Assembly (NCBI RefSeq): GCF_947498805.1
Contig: NZ_CANMLT010000001.1
Span: 124,001 to 188,000 of the forward strand
Direction of reading: 5' to 3'
Length of the DNA: 64,000 nucleotides
Source of the DNA: an uncultured Tenacibaculum sp.
GTDB lineage: Bacteria > Bacteroidota > Bacteroidia > Flavobacteriales > Flavobacteriaceae
The translations under genes and the position numbers were made by a program. The stretch's first letter is position 1; every line of letters begins with the position of its first letter. Under the pieces are notes generated by a model. It was given only the letters and a program-made list of their open reading frames with translations. It was not told the DNA's origin and did not search any database. Shown here in pieces: positions 43,970-51,956 of this stretch.

Positions 43970-45127
43970 TTAATTTTTAAAATTTGTGATCGTTTTAGAG
44001 GTGCTATTTTCTAACTCTTTTAAGAAGTCTAACATTTCGGTTGTTAATTTTAACTGTTGATTTTTACTCCAATAGTTTTTGTTGAAAGGATGTTTTATTT
44101 TAAAAATATCTCGTCTGTCTGATACTTTATTTTTCTTGTCAAAATTTTGAACAGGATCCTTATTTGTTTTGTAAATATAGGTTACATCGTAACTAATAGG
44201 GGTATTTTTATAATAACATTCTACCGTATACTTAAGTTTAGCATTATCTATACGGTACTTACCAGTGGCTGTTTCTTTCTTATAAAAGGTAACTAAGAGT
44301 TCGTTGTATATAGTTTTATACTTAATATTTTTTTTAATGGTATAATCTTGTTTGATACTGTCTTTATAATGAACTTTATTTAGAGAGTAATCGTCAGAAT
44401 TAAGAATATAATAACCATTAGTACCTATATTCGTTTTGGGTTTAAAACATAACTTAATTAAGGAATCTTCTTTTAAAAAAGACTTATTAATTATAAAATC
44501 ATTGGTAGAAATAGCAACTCTAACTAAGTTAGTTAACAACTCATTAAATCCTAGTAGTTTAAAGTAAACATCGTCTTTATCATATGCAGCTTTACGCATA
44601 TGGTTAATGTAAACCTTATAATTTTTTTTAGTTATTGGATTTTCTGTGGTTGAAAAAAGAACTTTCCTGTTTATGATACCGTTTAAATCTTGGATTTTAA
44701 TTATAGAATCGTTTCTTTTTAATATGGTTCTTAAAAAAAACTCTTCATCAAAATCATTAGGAGAGAAGTCGTTTTTTATAGTTTTAACCATTTTATGGAA
44801 AGCAGTATTCTTATTGCTAACCACAACTTCATTAAGATCAAAAGTTTTAGGTTCGAGGTATACAACTAAAGAATCTGAATTAAGCTGATTTATTGTTGTT
44901 TTGATTTTTTTATAACCTAAAAAATTAAAAGTAATAGAATCGTTTTTTGTTATAAAATCGAATTTTCCTTCTTCATTTGTCATGGTATAATCACTTCCAT
45001 TAAAGACATCAACAAACTCAATAGGCTCGTTTGTGTTTTTGTCTACAACAGTACCTGTTATTTTTTTTTGAGAAAAAATAGGTAGTGTTAAAATACAAAG
45101 TGAAAATAATAGCGTTTTATTTTTCAT
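43970..45127 (-). CDS. Secreted carboxypeptidase-regulatory-like domain protein, 385 aa
   Basis: The protein has a signal peptide (to about residue 19, IFSQ) and a CarboxypepD_reg-like beta-sandwich at about 20-95 ([32 protein letters not shown]). The remaining 290 residues have no recognised family and hold many lysines and tyrosines without membrane spans. It is first of a short row with the FecCD and FecE genes four bases downstream, so an envelope role with importer is possible. Its start overlaps the rdgB 3 prime end by 11 bases. Confidence 0.83.
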   Translation of the reverse strand: MKNKTLLFSLCILTLPIFSQKKITGTVVDKNTNEPIEFVDVFNGSDYTMTNEEGKFDFITKNDSITFNFLGYKKIKTTINQLNSDSLVVYLEPKTFDLNEVVVSNKNTAFHKMVKTIKNDFSPNDFDEEFFLRTILKRNDSIIKIQDLNGIINRKVLFSTTENPITKKNYKVYINHMRKAAYDKDDVYFKLLGFNELLTNLVRVAISTNDFIINKSFLKEDSLIKLCFKPKTNIGTNGYYILNSDDYSLNKVHYKDSIKQDYTIKKNIKYKTIYNELLVTFYKKETATGKYRIDNAKLKYTVECYYKNTPISYDVTYIYKTNKDPVQNFDKKNKVSDRRDIFKIKHPFNKNYWSKNQQLKLTTEMLDFLKELENSTSKTITNFKN

Positions 45128-45704
45128 TTTCTTTTTGAATTAAAAATTCAATCAATTTTTGAATCGCCCTACCGCGATGGCTAATAGCGTTTTTTTCATC
45201 TGAAGTCATTTCTGCAAAAGATTGTGTATAATCTTCTGGCTGAAATATAGGATCATATCCAAAACCTTTTTCTCCTTGTTTTTCAGAAAGAATGATACCA
45301 TTACAAATTCCATCAAATAGGTATTGCTTCCCGTCTAAATTTAGACAAATAGAAGTTCTAAATTGTGCTTGTCTATCGGTTGCTTCGCCTAATTCAGATA
45401 GTAATTTTTGCATGTTGTTCTCTGCATTTGCAGGTTCACCTGCATAACGTGCTGAATATACTCCAGGATCACCATTCAAACTTTTAACTTCCAAACCAGT
45501 ATCATCCGCAAAACAATTATACCCGAATTTTTCGGTAATATGATTTGCTTTAATTTGAGCGTTGCCTTCTAAGGTAGTAGCAGTTTCTTCAATATCATCA
45601 AAACAATTTATGTCTTTTAAAGAAAGCAGTTGTATCGATTCTGGAAGCATTTTTTGTACTTCAGAAAGTTTATTTAAGTTGTTTGTAGCAAAAACTAATT
45701 GCAT
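45117..45704 (-). CDS. rdgB: Non-canonical purine NTP pyrophosphatase (RdgB/HAM1)
   Basis: The enzyme hydrolyses dITP, dXTP and XTP to keep the nucleotide pool clean. I set the start at the ATG at 45704, giving 195 residues with the canonical [17 protein letters not shown]; an upstream in-frame start at 45758 adds 18 residues that do not look like the family. Motifs visible: [37 protein letters not shown] and the C-terminal [10 protein letters not shown]. It overlaps the next gene by 11 bases. Confidence 0.94.
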   Translation of the reverse strand: MQLVFATNNLNKLSEVQKMLPESIQLLSLKDINCFDDIEETATTLEGNAQIKANHITEKFGYNCFADDTGLEVKSLNGDPGVYSARYAGEPANAENNMQKLLSELGEATDRQAQFRTSICLNLDGKQYLFDGICNGIILSEKQGEKGFGYDPIFQPEDYTQSFAEMTSDEKNAISHRGRAIQKLIEFLIQKENEK

Positions 45705-45724
45705 TTTTCTTTTTTTTGAGTAAA

Positions 45725-45762
45725 CAAATGTATCAAATTTTATAATCTTTGTATACAAAGAT
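45725..45762 (-). promoter_or_regulatory. rdgB promoter region with 18-bp palindrome
   Basis: On the minus strand TACATTTG (45725-45732) matches TAnnTTTG and ends 20 bases before the rdgB ATG. Upstream, ATCTTTGTATACAAAGAT (45745-45762) is a perfect 18-base palindrome that supplies a TTTG -33-like element on either strand, with a 23-base spacer to the -7 box. Confidence 0.45.
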
Positions 45763-45883
45763 GTAGACTTTAATAAATTAAGTAATTTTCTTGAAGCCCT
45801 TGATTTTAAAAGGAAGTCGTGTAAATGTCGGGTTTAATTCATTTAAAATATTTCGTAAAAATCAATTTCAAAACTAACATTGT

Positions 45884-46663
45884 ATGAAAAATAAAAATTT
45901 ACTTACCATGAAACAACCAGAATTAGGAAGGAAGATTTATGAACTACGAAAGCAAAAGGGATTGACCCAAGAAGAGTTAGTAGAGAAGTGCAATATCAAT
46001 GTACGAACCATACAACGTATTGAAGCGGGAGAAACAACTCCAAGAAGTTTTACCATTAAAGCAATATTAGAAGCGTTAGAGGCCAATTTAGATAATTTTA
46101 CGAATGATGTAACGATTACAAATGAAGATAAAAAAGTATTGAATGTAGCTTGGATTTTTGGAATCCTATATTTCGTTTTTGGTTTTGTTGAAACCATTGC
46201 AGATATCTATCAATTTACAGGAGATGAATCATTTTTTAATACGATTTCATATTCTGCGGTTAAAATAATTTCCTCAGTTACATTTGTCTTATTTTTTATG
46301 GGTTTTTATAGAGTCGCGAAAATTTTTGACACACAACTGCTAAAAATAGTAGTACTTATTTTAATGACGGTCTATGTGATTTCTTCCATTTTAGATGTAT
46401 ATGTTATCAACCTAGCTGATGAAACTGTAATTATTTCCGCAGTAGGAGAACTGATTGTTTTTGGTGCACTTCAAATAGCATTCGGATTGAGTTTATTACA
46501 ACTAAAAGATAAACTAGGAACCTTGATTCAAGTAAATGCTATTTTAGAAATTATTACAGGTGCTTGTTTGGCAACCGTATTATTGGCAACCCTAGGTCTG
46601 ATATTCTTAATTCCTACCATACTTATTGAAATAATAGTGCTATATAAAATAGCAAGGTCGTAA
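45884..46663 (+). CDS. XRE-family regulator with membrane domain
   Basis: The 259-residue protein has an N-terminal XRE helix-turn-helix (about residues 11-70; LGRKIYELRKQKGLTQEELVEKCNIN split here as LRKQKGLTQEELVEKCNINV and RTIQRIEAGETTPRS), then about five membrane helices from residue 90 to the end. An ATG eight codons later (45908) is an equally good start. The serine hydrolase gene follows 22 bases downstream and may be its partner. Membrane-bound XRE proteins of this form are common in Flavobacteriaceae; signal unknown. Confidence 0.87.
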   Translation: MKNKNLLTMKQPELGRKIYELRKQKGLTQEELVEKCNINVRTIQRIEAGETTPRSFTIKAILEALEANLDNFTNDVTITNEDKKVLNVAWIFGILYFVFGFVETIADIYQFTGDESFFNTISYSAVKIISSVTFVLFFMGFYRVAKIFDTQLLKIVVLILMTVYVISSILDVYVINLADETVIISAVGELIVFGALQIAFGLSLLQLKDKLGTLIQVNAILEIITGACLATVLLATLGLIFLIPTILIEIIVLYKIARS

Positions 46664-46685
46664 TACTTATTAAGATTTTTTAGAG

Positions 46686-47891
46686 ATGAAAAAATATATA
46701 AAGCGAGTAATTGTATTACTTGTTATAGGAATGCTATACTTTTTATTTAAGCCAATTTTTGTATACAATTTTGGTTGGGAAAAGTTGAATAATAGCAATA
46801 GGGAGTTAGCAGTAGAACACACGAGAAATTCTTTTGTAAAAGCAGATAGTGTTTTAATAAAGGCATTAGAAAACATAAAGGCACCAGGAATATCTATTGC
46901 AGTAGGTAAAAACAATGTATTGTTGTGGGAAAATGCTATTGGGTATGCAGATATAGAAAGTAAAAAAAGAATTGGTATTGAAACAAGGTTTAGAATTGGA
47001 AGTGTATCCAAGGCTTTAACTTCTGCAGGTTTAGGAATTTTGTTAGCGCAAGAGAAAATAAACTTAAGTACTAAAGTCAAAGATATTTTTCCTAATTCTT
47101 ATGAGAAGATGACTGAAGTAACTGTAGAGCAGTTAGCTTCTCATACCTCTGGGATTCGAAATTATGGGGTTTGTTTTAGTTTTCCTATTTGGGAATATTA
47201 CAACCAAAAACAATTTAAAACCATTCGGGAGGCGACAGGAGTATTTGCGAATAGTACATTATTATTTTCCCCTGGATCTCAGTATAGCTATAGTACCTAT
47301 AACTTTACCATGTTAAGTTTATTGATGGAGAAAAAAGCAGATCAAAAGTTTCTGTTTTTTATGGAACAGCAGGTCTTTAATCCTATAGGAATGAAAAATA
47401 CTTCTGAAAGAGAAGAAGGTGATCTAGCAACATTTTACATTGTTGAAAAAGGAGCGTATAAAAAAGCATATTCTGTTAATAATAGTAATAAATATGCAGG
47501 AGGAGGGTATGTATCTACCCCAAAAGATTTAGTGCTTTATGGAAATGCTATTTTGAATAATACTCTTTTGAAAGAAGAAGTTAAGAACAAATTATTCACT
47601 CCGGTAAAGTTGACCAATGGAGAATTAAATAATGAGGGATATGCAATAGGTTGGAGAGTGGGAGAAACAACAAAAATATTTAAAGATCAAAGAAAAGTAG
47701 AAATAGTACACCATGGAGGGGTAGCTATGGGAGCAACTTCTTTTTTACTATTGCTTCCGGAGTATAACATATCTGCAGCAATTTCTATAAATGCAAATAC
47801 AGGTAAAGGAAGAAGTCAAATAGTAGATACTTTATATAGCGTAATTGCTATTCTTACTCATGATGATAAGGTTCATTACGAAGAATTGTAA
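46686..47891 (+). CDS. Membrane-anchored serine beta-lactamase-like hydrolase
   Basis: The 401-residue protein has an N-terminal membrane anchor (about 5-22) and a beta-lactamase/class C PBP-like domain (PF00144). SxxK is SVSK in RIGSVSKALTSAG, the YxN position reads YST in YSYSTYNFTML as in LACTB-type proteins, and the third box is HHGG in VHHGGVAMGATS. Such proteins usually act as peptidases or esterases rather than on antibiotics. It overlaps the convergent rlmH gene by 38 bases. Confidence 0.9.
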   Translation: MKKYIKRVIVLLVIGMLYFLFKPIFVYNFGWEKLNNSNRELAVEHTRNSFVKADSVLIKALENIKAPGISIAVGKNNVLLWENAIGYADIESKKRIGIETRFRIGSVSKALTSAGLGILLAQEKINLSTKVKDIFPNSYEKMTEVTVEQLASHTSGIRNYGVCFSFPIWEYYNQKQFKTIREATGVFANSTLLFSPGSQYSYSTYNFTMLSLLMEKKADQKFLFFMEQQVFNPIGMKNTSEREEGDLATFYIVEKGAYKKAYSVNNSNKYAGGGYVSTPKDLVLYGNAILNNTLLKEEVKNKLFTPVKLTNGELNNEGYAIGWRVGETTKIFKDQRKVEIVHHGGVAMGATSFLLLLPEYNISAAISINANTGKGRSQIVDTLYSVIAILTHDDKVHYEEL

Positions 47892-48327
47892 ACCCGCGAT
47901 AAATTTGCTCAACAACAAACAAACGAATCATCTGATGGGAAAAGGTCATTTTAGAAAATGATACTTTTCCTTTTGCTTTGTTGTAAACAGCTTCTGAAAA
48001 ACCATAGGGACCACCAATGACAAATACCAATTGCTTGATTCCGGAGTTCATTTTCTTTTGTAAGTATTGAGAAAACTCAATAGAGGTAAAGTGTTTCCCT
48101 TTGTCATCTAATAAAACCAACTCGTCTGTTGGCTGAAGTTTTGCTAAAATTAAATTACCCTCTTTTTCTTTTTGCTGTGCTTCTGATAAGTTCTTTGCAT
48201 TTTTGATATCAGGAATAATATCTAATTCAAACTTTACATAATGCTTTAAACGTTTTTCATAGGTATGAATTAGTTGAATCAAATTTTTATCATCTGTTTT
48301 ACCTATAGCGAGTAATTTTATTTTCAT
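47854..48327 (-). CDS. rlmH: 23S rRNA pseudouridine-1915 N3-methyltransferase
   Basis: RlmH is a small SPOUT methyltransferase acting on the assembled ribosome. The 157-residue protein has the full-length family pattern: MKIKLLAIGKT start, LLDDKGKHFTSIEFS, LVFVIGGPYGFSEAVY, SFSKMTFSHQMIRLFVVEQIYR and the end in YHHE. The SAM-binding knot motif GGPYGF is intact. A TAATTTTG box ends four bases before the ATG. Its last 38 bases overlap the convergent serine hydrolase gene. Confidence 0.97.
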   Translation of the reverse strand: MKIKLLAIGKTDDKNLIQLIHTYEKRLKHYVKFELDIIPDIKNAKNLSEAQQKEKEGNLILAKLQPTDELVLLDDKGKHFTSIEFSQYLQKKMNSGIKQLVFVIGGPYGFSEAVYNKAKGKVSFSKMTFSHQMIRLFVVEQIYRGFTILRNEPYHHE

Positions 48328-48331
48328 AAGG

Positions 48332-48339
48332 CAAAATTA
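48332..48339 (-). promoter_or_regulatory. -7-like box abutting the rlmH start
   Basis: On the minus strand TAATTTTG matches TAnnTTTG and ends four bases before the rlmH ATG at 48327. Confidence 0.4.
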
Positions 48340-48385
48340 CAAATGTTTTATAAAGTCTGTGTTAGGTTTGTATATAAAAACATAC

Positions 48386-49210
48386 CTATTTACTTAACTT
48401 TAATATCCTAATAGCTCCCTGGATCACTAAAACAAAAACAATAGTCCCAATAAATAAATCAGGTTTGTTCGAACTAAACCAATTGACTAGAAGTCCTGCA
48501 ACAATTACCCCAAAATTGATGATCACATCGTTTGAAGTGAAAATCATACTTGCTTTCATGTGAGCTTCCTCTTTACTTTTTGACTTTTGTAAAATGTAAA
48601 GACAAATTCCATTAGCAATAAGGGCTAAAATTGAGACGAAAATCATAGTAGAAAAATTGGGGAGTTGCTCACTGCCAAAAAATCTTCTTAAGACTTCTGA
48701 AAATCCAATAATAGCAAGTAGAATTTGAAAATATCCTGCAAGTTTAGCAATCTGTTTTTTTCTTGTTAAAGTACCTCCAACAGCAAATAAACTAATTCCA
48801 TAAACAAAACTATCAGCCAGCATATCTAAGCTATCAGCTACTAGTCCCATTGATTTTGAAATGATACCAGTGGTCATTTCAATTAAAAAAAAGGCAAAGT
48901 TTATTCCAAGAACGGTCCAAAGAAGCTTTTTTTGATTGGTGTTTTCACTGAATTCAGTTTGATTAGTTTCTTCTGTAGAAATTCTTTTTCCTCCTAAATT
49001 TAATTCAAGAATCGATTTTTCAATTGAATTATATGAACCAGAATGAAAAACAGATAGTTTCCGATTAGGTATGTCAAAATCTAAATTGACAATAGTTGAA
49101 ATTCCATCCAATTTCATTCGAATCAGATTTTCTTCCGACGGACAATCCATTTTAGATATTTCAAATATTGTTTTGTTTAATATTATCTCAGCCTTAGCCA
49201 TTAGTTTCAA
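48386..49210 (-). CDS. Cation diffusion facilitator-like transporter with HMA-like N-domain
   Basis: The 274-residue protein has an N-terminal heavy-metal-associated-like ferredoxin fold (about 1-70) with the motif KMDCPSEENLIRMKLDG in which the usual CxxC is reduced to one cysteine. Six membrane helices follow from about residue 90; the second has DSLDMLADS and the fifth KASMIFTSNDVIINFG, giving a DxxxD/SxxD-type metal site. No histidine-rich loop or C-terminal cytoplasmic domain is seen. Probable divalent metal export, metal unknown. ATG at 49201 is an alternative start. Confidence 0.88.
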   Translation of the reverse strand: MKLMAKAEIILNKTIFEISKMDCPSEENLIRMKLDGISTIVNLDFDIPNRKLSVFHSGSYNSIEKSILELNLGGKRISTEETNQTEFSENTNQKKLLWTVLGINFAFFLIEMTTGIISKSMGLVADSLDMLADSFVYGISLFAVGGTLTRKKQIAKLAGYFQILLAIIGFSEVLRRFFGSEQLPNFSTMIFVSILALIANGICLYILQKSKSKEEAHMKASMIFTSNDVIINFGVIVAGLLVNWFSSNKPDLFIGTIVFVLVIQGAIRILKLSK

Positions 49211-49286
49211 GATTGGACTGTAAACATGATTTGTTAAAGCTTTAAAATTATAATTATTTTCTTTTTAAAGAAACCAAAAGCCATAA

Positions 49287-50294
49287 TTAACTACCGTATT
49301 TTTCTATCAGTCTAGGTAGTTTTACATTTAAAAACTTAATCTGTTGTTCAATTCCTTTTGGAGTATCATGATTGTGAGTTGAAACAATAATTAATTCTTT
49401 CTTAGGAATCATAATTATAAATTGACCACCATAACCCATTCCATAATTAACTACATCTCCTTTAAATTCTGATTGATACCAGCAAAATCCATGTTTAGAA
49501 TTTCTTATACCCCATGTTGTTGGAGATTTTTCTTTTTTATTGAATAATTTTTGAACCCATTCTTGAGAAACTAATTGTTTGCCTTGCCAGTTACCATTTT
49601 GCTCCAATAAAAGACCTATTTTCATTAAATCCTTAGGTAGCATTTTAAGACCAAGACCGCTTCCATCATAATATCCTTTGTTTCTTTTTTGCCAGTCTAA
49701 AGAATCAATATCTAAATCATCGAATAAAAATGCATTGGCGAAATCCAATGTTGATTTTCCATATGCTTTACTTATGATTGCTGAAAGTAAATGAGTAGCG
49801 CCAGAATTGTAATTGTATTTTTCTCCAGGTATACTTTCTAAATCTTTTTTCAATACAAATGCAATAGGATTTTCGCTATTCAACCAATTTTGATGTTCTA
49901 AATACCCTTTCCAAGAAAGTCCTGAAGTTTGATTTAAAAGATGCTTGATAGTAATTAACTTTTTTTTCTCATCAGTTAAATCCTCAAATTCCTCTGGAAA
50001 ATATTTTGATATTGGCTCGTTAACATTTTCTATATATTCTTTATCGATAGCTATTCCAATAAGAATACTCATAATCCCTTTTGTTAAAGATTGTACATCG
50101 CAAAGGCTTTCTTTTGTTTTTCCGTTATAATATTCTTCAAGAACAACTTTACCTTTTTTTGAAACTAAAGTAGAGAAGATATAATTTTCTTTTGGCGTGC
50201 TATTTTCTGTTGATTTATTCTCTTTTTTAACCTCTTTACAAGATAAAAGTACAAGTATAATTGTACTCAGTATCAATATGGATTTTTTGTTCAT
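49287..50294 (-). CDS. Beta-lactamase-family serine hydrolase, lipoprotein
   Basis: I set the start at ATG 50294, because the product then begins MNKKSILILSTIILVLLSCK, a lipoprotein signal with lipobox LLSC; a frame extension to 50345 adds 17 unlikely residues. The 335-residue protein has SLTK as SxxK in VQSLTKGIMSILIG, YNSGATHLLSAII as the YxN/S box, and GYGGQFIIMIPKKELIIVST near the C-terminus. It resembles 6-aminohexanoate-dimer hydrolase-type esterases. Single gene, no close partner. Confidence 0.88.
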   Translation of the reverse strand: MNKKSILILSTIILVLLSCKEVKKENKSTENSTPKENYIFSTLVSKKGKVVLEEYYNGKTKESLCDVQSLTKGIMSILIGIAIDKEYIENVNEPISKYFPEEFEDLTDEKKKLITIKHLLNQTSGLSWKGYLEHQNWLNSENPIAFVLKKDLESIPGEKYNYNSGATHLLSAIISKAYGKSTLDFANAFLFDDLDIDSLDWQKRNKGYYDGSGLGLKMLPKDLMKIGLLLEQNGNWQGKQLVSQEWVQKLFNKKEKSPTTWGIRNSKHGFCWYQSEFKGDVVNYGMGYGGQFIIMIPKKELIIVSTHNHDTPKGIEQQIKFLNVKLPRLIEKYGS

Positions 50295-50463
50295 ACAAGT
50301 ATGCATTTGAGTAGTTGCTAGTTTATTTGTCGACATGTCAATCAATTACTAAAGAGCTGTTTAATAGAAAATGATAGAACACATTTATTATACTTAACGA
50401 ACTTTAAAAAACAAGTTTTATTGTTAAGTTGTTTTAGAATGCTATAGTCCTAAAAACAAAAAA

Positions 50464-50480
50464 CCACACTAAAAGCGTGG
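50464..50480 (-). terminator. Possible terminator downstream of the small membrane peptide
   Basis: CCAC at 50464-50467 pairs with GTGG at 50477-50480 with one further C-G pair after a mismatch, loop TAAAA. On the minus strand it is followed by a U-rich stretch. The stem is short, so support is modest. Confidence 0.5.
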
Positions 50481-50606
50481 CTGATAACATACTTGTTGCA
50501 ATTGTTTTCTTTACAACGATAAACGGTACAATAATACAAATTGAATAGTAGCAATTACGTAAATAAAAAGTTAAGGAAATATTAAAAAGTAATAGAAAAC
50601 TTAAAC

Positions 50607-50735
50607 TTATAAGTTAATCAATACTGTTATCGTTCCAATCCAAATAGCAACAACAAAAAGAATATCAATTATGTTCTTGGTTTTGAATAGAAACATCTCA
50701 TAAATTAAGATTAGAGATTCTTTTGCAGCTTTCAT
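50607..50735 (-). CDS. Candidate small membrane protein, 42 aa
   Basis: ATG at 50735 opens a 42-residue frame starting MKAAKESLILIYEMFLFKTK and continuing into a hydrophobic helix NIIDILFVVAIWIGTITVLI before ending NL. A single membrane span with a charged N-terminal part is typical of small membrane proteins and of some type I toxins; I do not claim either. Support is the frame, hydrophobic pattern, and a possible terminator 127 bases later on the same strand. Confidence 0.42.
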   Translation of the reverse strand: MKAAKESLILIYEMFLFKTKNIIDILFVVAIWIGTITVLINL

Positions 50736-51020
50736 AGTAGTAGGTTTGTATAGGTTGAGTTGTATGAGCTAAGTTAAGAAAGATAGCTCATAAATGAGAT
50801 AAAACTTATTCACAGTTGTTAATAAAAGATATTGATTATAAGTGAATTACTGCCTGTTTGTTTTTCAATTAGTACTATTGTTATAAGAAATAAAACAAAA
50901 TTTCAATACCTGTAGAATTTTGTTCGTAAAAGAAGGTGCTTGTATCTAAGTACAATAAACAGAAAACACAAAAGAGAGAACTAAAAATAGTTGTATTTTT
51001 ACGTCAGAATAACAGAAAAT

Positions 51021-51881
51021 ATGATATCAAAAGAACAATTTGAAAAAGAGCTAGATTTAATTATCGCAAATGCCATTAGAGAAGATATTGGAGACGGAGA
51101 TCATACCTCATTATCGTGTATTCCAGCTACTGCAACAGGTAAAGCAAAACTTTTAGTAAAAGATGAAGGAACCATTGCAGGAATTGAGTTTGCTAAAAAA
51201 GTATTTGCGTATGTAGATAAAGACTTAAAAGTTGAAACTTTAATAGAAGATGGAGAGAAGGTAAAGCACGGAGATATTGTTTTTTATGTAGAAGGAAAAT
51301 CACAATCGATCTTAATGGCAGAACGTTTGGTATTAAACGCAATGCAACGTATGAGTGCTATTGCAACCAAAACACGTTTTTTTGCTGATTTATTAGAAGG
51401 TACTAAAACAAAAGTATTAGATACTCGTAAAACCACTCCAGGAATTCGTGCATTAGAAAAATGGGCGGTGAAAATCGGAGGAGGAGAGAACCACCGTTTT
51501 GCTTTGTATGATATGGTAATGATTAAAGACAATCATATTGATTTTGCAGGTGGAATTACACAAGCCATTACCAAAACTAAAAAGTACTTGGCAGAAAAAG
51601 GTTTAGATATAAAGATTATTGTAGAAGCACGTGATTTAGAAGAAATCAAAGAAATTCTTTCTAATGAAGGTGTATACAGAATTTTGATTGATAACTTTAA
51701 TTATGAAGACACTCGAAAAGCAGTGGCGTTAATTGGAGATACTTGCTTAACAGAATCTTCGGGAGGAATCAATGAAAAAACCATTAGAGAATATGCCGAA
51801 TGTGGTGTAGACTTTATCTCATCTGGAGCATTAACACACTCTGTATATAACTTAGACTTAAGTTTAAAAGCAGTAGATTAA
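51021..51881 (+). CDS. nadC: Nicotinate-nucleotide pyrophosphorylase (quinolinate phosphoribosyltransferase)
   Basis: NadC converts quinolinate and PRPP to nicotinate mononucleotide in de novo NAD synthesis. I set the start at ATG 51021, giving 286 residues beginning MISKEQFEKELDLII; a TTG ten codons earlier is unlikely. Motifs: IREDIGDGDHTS, LDTRKTTPGIRALEKWAVKI-type segment, GGGENHRFALYDMVMIKDNHI region, VEARDLEE, LIDNF and SSGGINEKTIREYA with ISSGALTHS. nadA and nadB are not in the window. Confidence 0.95.
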   Translation: MISKEQFEKELDLIIANAIREDIGDGDHTSLSCIPATATGKAKLLVKDEGTIAGIEFAKKVFAYVDKDLKVETLIEDGEKVKHGDIVFYVEGKSQSILMAERLVLNAMQRMSAIATKTRFFADLLEGTKTKVLDTRKTTPGIRALEKWAVKIGGGENHRFALYDMVMIKDNHIDFAGGITQAITKTKKYLAEKGLDIKIIVEARDLEEIKEILSNEGVYRILIDNFNYEDTRKAVALIGDTCLTESSGGINEKTIREYAECGVDFISSGALTHSVYNLDLSLKAVD

Positions 51882-51893
51882 TATAACCCAACC

Positions 51894-51936
51894 GTCATTG
51901 CGAATAAAAGGAGGTAGTCTTCTTTATTGCAAAGAC
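51894..51936. repeat. Palindromic intergenic repeat unit (GTCATTGCGA type)
   Basis: GTCATTGCGAATAAA (51894-51908) and TTTATTGCAAAGAC (51923-51936) are imperfect inverted arms, differing by one base and one insertion, around a 14-base centre. The arm begins with GTCATTGCGA, a motif I know from dispersed palindromic repeats in many bacterial genomes. It sits between nadC and the M3 peptidase gene; only one copy is visible here. Confidence 0.5.
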
Positions 51937-51956
51937 AAGTAAATAACTAAATACTC

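Larger units (their letters stand above)
50295..51020. other. Long intergenic region before nadC
   Basis: This 726-base gap holds a candidate 42-residue membrane peptide gene (50607-50735, minus), a possible minus-strand terminator (50464-50480), and a 9-base inverted repeat TATGAGCTA (50763-50771) / TAGCTCATA (50784-50792) upstream of the small frame. I see nothing else recognisable and no RNA gene. Confidence 0.5.

Noticed and set aside
50763..50792. Nine-base inverted repeat TATGAGCTA / TAGCTCATA as a terminator
   Set aside because: No U run follows on either strand; it is kept only as a possible operator in the intergenic entry.
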